From contig NZ_JBHZGI010000001.1 of NCBI RefSeq assembly GCF_051900535.1, forward strand, positions 62,001-126,000: a DNA stretch of 64,000 bases, in the 5' to 3' direction. Both the position numbers and the translations under genes were made by a program. Below are positions 61,088 through 64,000 of this stretch, piece after piece (position 1 is the stretch's first letter; the number at the start of each line of letters is the position of its first letter). Below the pieces are notes generated by a model that was given only the letters and a program-made list of their open reading frames with translations, had not been told where the DNA came from and did no database searches. Source of the stretch: Frateuria_A sp051900535. Lineage in GTDB: Bacteria > Pseudomonadota > Gammaproteobacteria > Xanthomonadales > Rhodanobacteraceae.

Positions 61088-61119
61088 GTCCCCCACGTCG
61101 ATGAAAAGCAGGTATCCCC

Positions 61120-61509
61120 ATGAACGCATGCATCTCGACCCAGTCCGGCGCAGCACGCCGCTCGATGATCCGGAACCTGGCATTGGTGGCGGTTGCTGGC
61201 ATCTGCGCCACGGCGGGCATATCCACGGCCCGCGCTGCGGAGACGACAGGCAGGGTATTCGGACAGGCGCCGTCAGGTGCCACGGTGCTGGTCAGCAGCC
61301 CCGAGTATGCCCTCCAGCGCAAAATCCCGGTGGGCACCGACGGCCGGTACATGGCCAGTTGGTTGCCGATCGGCGTGTACGAGGTCACGGTGATCGACAA
61401 TGGCCAGGCTCTGGTCCGGCATCCGAGCGTGCAGGTTTTCGTGGACCGCGGCTCGCGGGTGGACTTCAGTTGCGCCAACGGGCAGTGCCCGGAACTCGCT
61501 GCCAATTAG
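61120..61509 (+). CDS. Small exported protein, carboxypeptidase-regulatory-like, paralogue 1
   Basis: 129 residues. Signal peptide RRSMIRNLALVAVAGICATAGISTARAAE, then a single ~85-residue beta domain: GRVFGQAPSGATVLVSSP...KIPVGTDGRYMASWLPIGVYEVTVIDNGQ. This is the pattern of carboxypeptidase-regulatory/Cna-B-like folds found as N-terminal domains of TonB-dependent receptors in this order, here standing alone. It ends with two Cys (SCANGQCPELAAN), likely a disulfide. The tandem paralogue is at 62020. Function unknown. Confidence 0.7.
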   Translation: MNACISTQSGAARRSMIRNLALVAVAGICATAGISTARAAETTGRVFGQAPSGATVLVSSPEYALQRKIPVGTDGRYMASWLPIGVYEVTVIDNGQALVRHPSVQVFVDRGSRVDFSCANGQCPELAAN

Positions 61510-61552
61510 CGGGCGAACTTCGCGAGCCGGTGGTCTTCCGTTCCGGCGATCG

Positions 61553-61587
61553 GCGCCCGGCGTGGAAGCGCCGGGCGCTTTCTTTTT
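61553..61587 (+). terminator. Intrinsic terminator between the paralogues
   Basis: GCGCCCGGCG, TGGAAG loop, CGCCGGGCGC then TTTCTTTTT. It shows that the two paralogues are separate transcription units. Confidence 0.88.
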
Positions 61588-61949
61588 CGGGCCGAGCACG
61601 GGCGAGCCGTCGCTGATGCCTGGCTCTGCCCCGGAGCTGGCAGGACGCGGCTGGGAGGTGGAGGCCGCGCATGGCTGCGCTCCTAGGAAGGCGCCGCCGT
61701 GGTTGCCCCTTCCTTGGCCAGCGTCCTTCCTGCACGAGCGCACCTGGGCGCGACCGCCATCTCCGCTCGCGCCCAGTTCCCTCCGGCGACGGTCGCACCG
61801 GCGAACCAATGACTTCTGACCCTTAGCCGGCCCACGCGAATCGGATACCTTGCGCACGCCCGCACGAAGGCGCATGCCCAGGTGCGCGGCTGCGGAGAGT
61901 GTTTCCCCCCCCGGTTCCCGTTGGGCGCCGGATGCACGATCCGCATGAC
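61588..61949. other. Intergenic region upstream of paralogue 2
   Basis: No gene was recognised. It contains pieces of the dispersed GCTCCTGC / GCGCACCTGGGCGCGACCG type (61660-61770) and must contain the promoter of the second paralogue. Confidence 0.4.
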
Positions 61950-61985
61950 CCATGGGCACAACGTCAAACCCCTGGCGGCCCGTGG
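61950..61985 (+). promoter_or_regulatory. Leader hairpin of the second exported-protein paralogue
   Basis: CCATGGGC (61950-61957) pairs with GCCCGTGG (61978-61985), eight pairs with one G-T. The 20-base loop again contains CAAACCCCTGGC. The stem sequence differs from that at 61050, while pairing and loop are kept. The following leader (CCCCACATCGA...CCCCGATGAA) is also similar to that of paralogue 1. Confidence 0.55.
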
Positions 61986-62019
61986 TTCTCCCCACATCGA
62001 AAAACAAAGGAATTCCCCG

Positions 62020-62361
62020 ATGAAGAATCTCCAGTCGTTCGCGATGGCGGCCGCTGTCGCCCTCTTCGGCATGGCCGGTTCCGCCGCGGTCCACGCGCAG
62101 GCCACCGCCGGCGAAGTGTTCGGCAACGCGCCGGCCGGCAGCACCATCCTGGCCAAGAGCACGACCAACGGCACCCAGCGCGAGGTCCAGGTGGCAGAGA
62201 ATGGCCGCTACGCGATCCGCGCGCTGCCGATCGGCGTCTACACGGTGACGCTGTCGGAGAATGGCCAGCCGGTCGCCAAGCACGTCAACGTGCCGGTGGT
62301 GGTGGGTCGTGGCATCAAGGTGGACTTCGACGGTCAGGCTTCGGCCATCGGCCAGCAGTAA
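62020..62361 (+). CDS. Small exported protein, carboxypeptidase-regulatory-like, paralogue 2
   Basis: 113 residues. Signal peptide MKNLQSFAMAAAVALFGMAGSAAVHAQA, then the same ~80-residue domain as paralogue 1: GEVFGNAPAGSTILAKS...EVQVAENGRYAIRALPIGVYTVTLSENGQPVAKHVNVPVVVGRGIKVDF. It lacks the terminal Cys pair. The start at 62020 is the Met that gives the signal peptide. Tandem duplication with the upstream gene is evident in the protein and in the leader. Function unknown; perhaps a periplasmic binding module. Confidence 0.75.
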   Translation: MKNLQSFAMAAAVALFGMAGSAAVHAQATAGEVFGNAPAGSTILAKSTTNGTQREVQVAENGRYAIRALPIGVYTVTLSENGQPVAKHVNVPVVVGRGIKVDFDGQASAIGQQ

Positions 62362-62396
62362 GACGTCGAGCCGGGCGCCAACGCGTCCGACAAAAC

Positions 62397-62430
62397 AAAA
62401 AGCCAGCGCCGCAAGGCGCTGGCTTTTTTT
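62397..62430. terminator. Bidirectional intrinsic terminator
   Basis: AAAAAGCCAGCGCC, GCAA loop, GGCGCTGGCTTTTTTT, between the converging paralogue 2 and thiolase genes. A short GCTCCTGC-type dispersed repeat follows at about 62494-62533. Confidence 0.9.
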
Positions 62431-62541
62431 GTGGAGCCTCGGGGGCGACCCAGGTGTCCGACGTGGCGATCGCCGAATGGCTGTCGTTCCGAAGGTCGCT
62501 CCTGCAAAGGTGGCTGGTTCCTCCCGGGAGGAACCGGGCCA

Positions 62542-63747
<1,206 letters not shown>

Positions 63748-63820
63748 CGTGTTGACTCCGTCGCGTCGCGCTGATGAGCGGCGACGCGTTGTGGTTGCGT
63801 TCGTGGGCTTGTCGGCGCGA

Positions 63821-64000
63821 TCAGTTGCGCAGTGGCTTGCCAGTGGTCATGGTGTGGGCGATGCGGGCCTGGGTCTTCTCGGTCCTGGCCAGCTCGACGA
63901 AGTGCTTGCGCTCGAGCTTGAGCAACCAGGCTTCGTCGACGAGCGAGCCGCGCTCGATGCCACCGCCGCACAGCGTGTCCGCGATGCGGCTGGCAATAGC
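63821..64000 (-). CDS. fadB: 3-hydroxyacyl-CoA dehydrogenase / enoyl-CoA hydratase, 3' end only
   Basis: The last 59 codons run off the right edge of the window in frame. The translation (IADTLCGGGIERGSLVDEAW, then LLKLERKHFVELARTEKTQA, ending MTTGKPLRN) matches the C-terminus of FadB/FadJ-like multifunctional proteins of Xanthomonadales. Upstream partner of the thiolase gene. Catalytic domains lie outside the window. Confidence 0.75.
   Translation of the reverse strand, partial: AIASRIADTLCGGGIERGSLVDEAWLLKLERKHFVELARTEKTQARIAHTMTTGKPLRN

Overview
The window is high-GC, gene-dense DNA from a gammaproteobacterium, most likely order Lysobacterales/Xanthomonadales and probably family Rhodanobacteraceae (Dyella, Luteibacter, Rhodanobacter or a relative). 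This is inferred from gene content, not from a search: an RpfE-family gene translationally coupled to recJ as in the Xanthomonas rpf region, rne divergent from rluC, NfuA, an AguA/AguB putrescine pair, a FadB-like/FadA pair, and many short dispersed palindromes typical of this order.

Layout. 1-5.4 kb is core: the 3' part of glmM, a 2-oxoglutarate/Fe(II) oxygenase coupled to it, a small secreted protein, a DUF6445-like protein, an SDR, tpiA, secG and tRNA-Leu(GAG). An integrative island of about 12.2 kb (5402-17573) sits in the 3' end of that tRNA. It has a tyrosine integrase next to attL, a decayed attR, and paired integrase arm-type-like sites at both ends. Its cargo is two defence-like operons on the minus strand: an AAA ATPase plus subtilisin pair (IetAS-like), and a translationally coupled DUF6361 / PLD-nuclease / helicase triad.

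17.6-34.2 kb is core: a GacA/UvrY-type regulator, rne, rluC, a pterin carbinolamine dehydratase, nfuA, two tandem monohaem cytochromes c, a TraB-family membrane protein, aguB and aguA, a small secreted protein, an ABC-F ATPase carrying an in-frame repeat insertion, rpfE, recJ with a Cys/His insertion, and a STAS-like protein. 34.2-36.2 kb holds asnB behind a leader that encodes an Asn-rich peptide and ends in a strong intrinsic terminator, a candidate asparagine attenuator.

36.2-49.3 kb is rich in signalling: two separate KaiC-like double P-loop ATPases (one coupled to a CheY-like receiver, one to a hybrid histidine kinase), a third kinase of the DUF4118/HisKA_2 type, and between them a Tat-exported tyrosinase, two oxidoreductases, a CPBP-like membrane protein lacking its catalytic glutamates, and an acetyl-CoA hydrolase/CoA-transferase. 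51.1-57.9 kb is a second defence cluster: a type III-like restriction helicase-nuclease, a remnant of a RhuM-type gene, a beta-class DNA methyltransferase with an AT-rich (probably swapped) specificity region, and a DUF262/HNH GmrSD-like protein.

58-64 kb is core again: a secreted M1 aminopeptidase, two tandem paralogous small exported proteins whose mRNA leaders share a loop motif inside hairpins of different sequence, and a beta-oxidation operon (FadB-like 3' end and a thiolase).

The observations most worth following up are the candidate Asn attenuator upstream of asnB, the covarying leader hairpins at 61.05 and 61.95 kb, and the defence island with its DUF6361/PLD/helicase operon.
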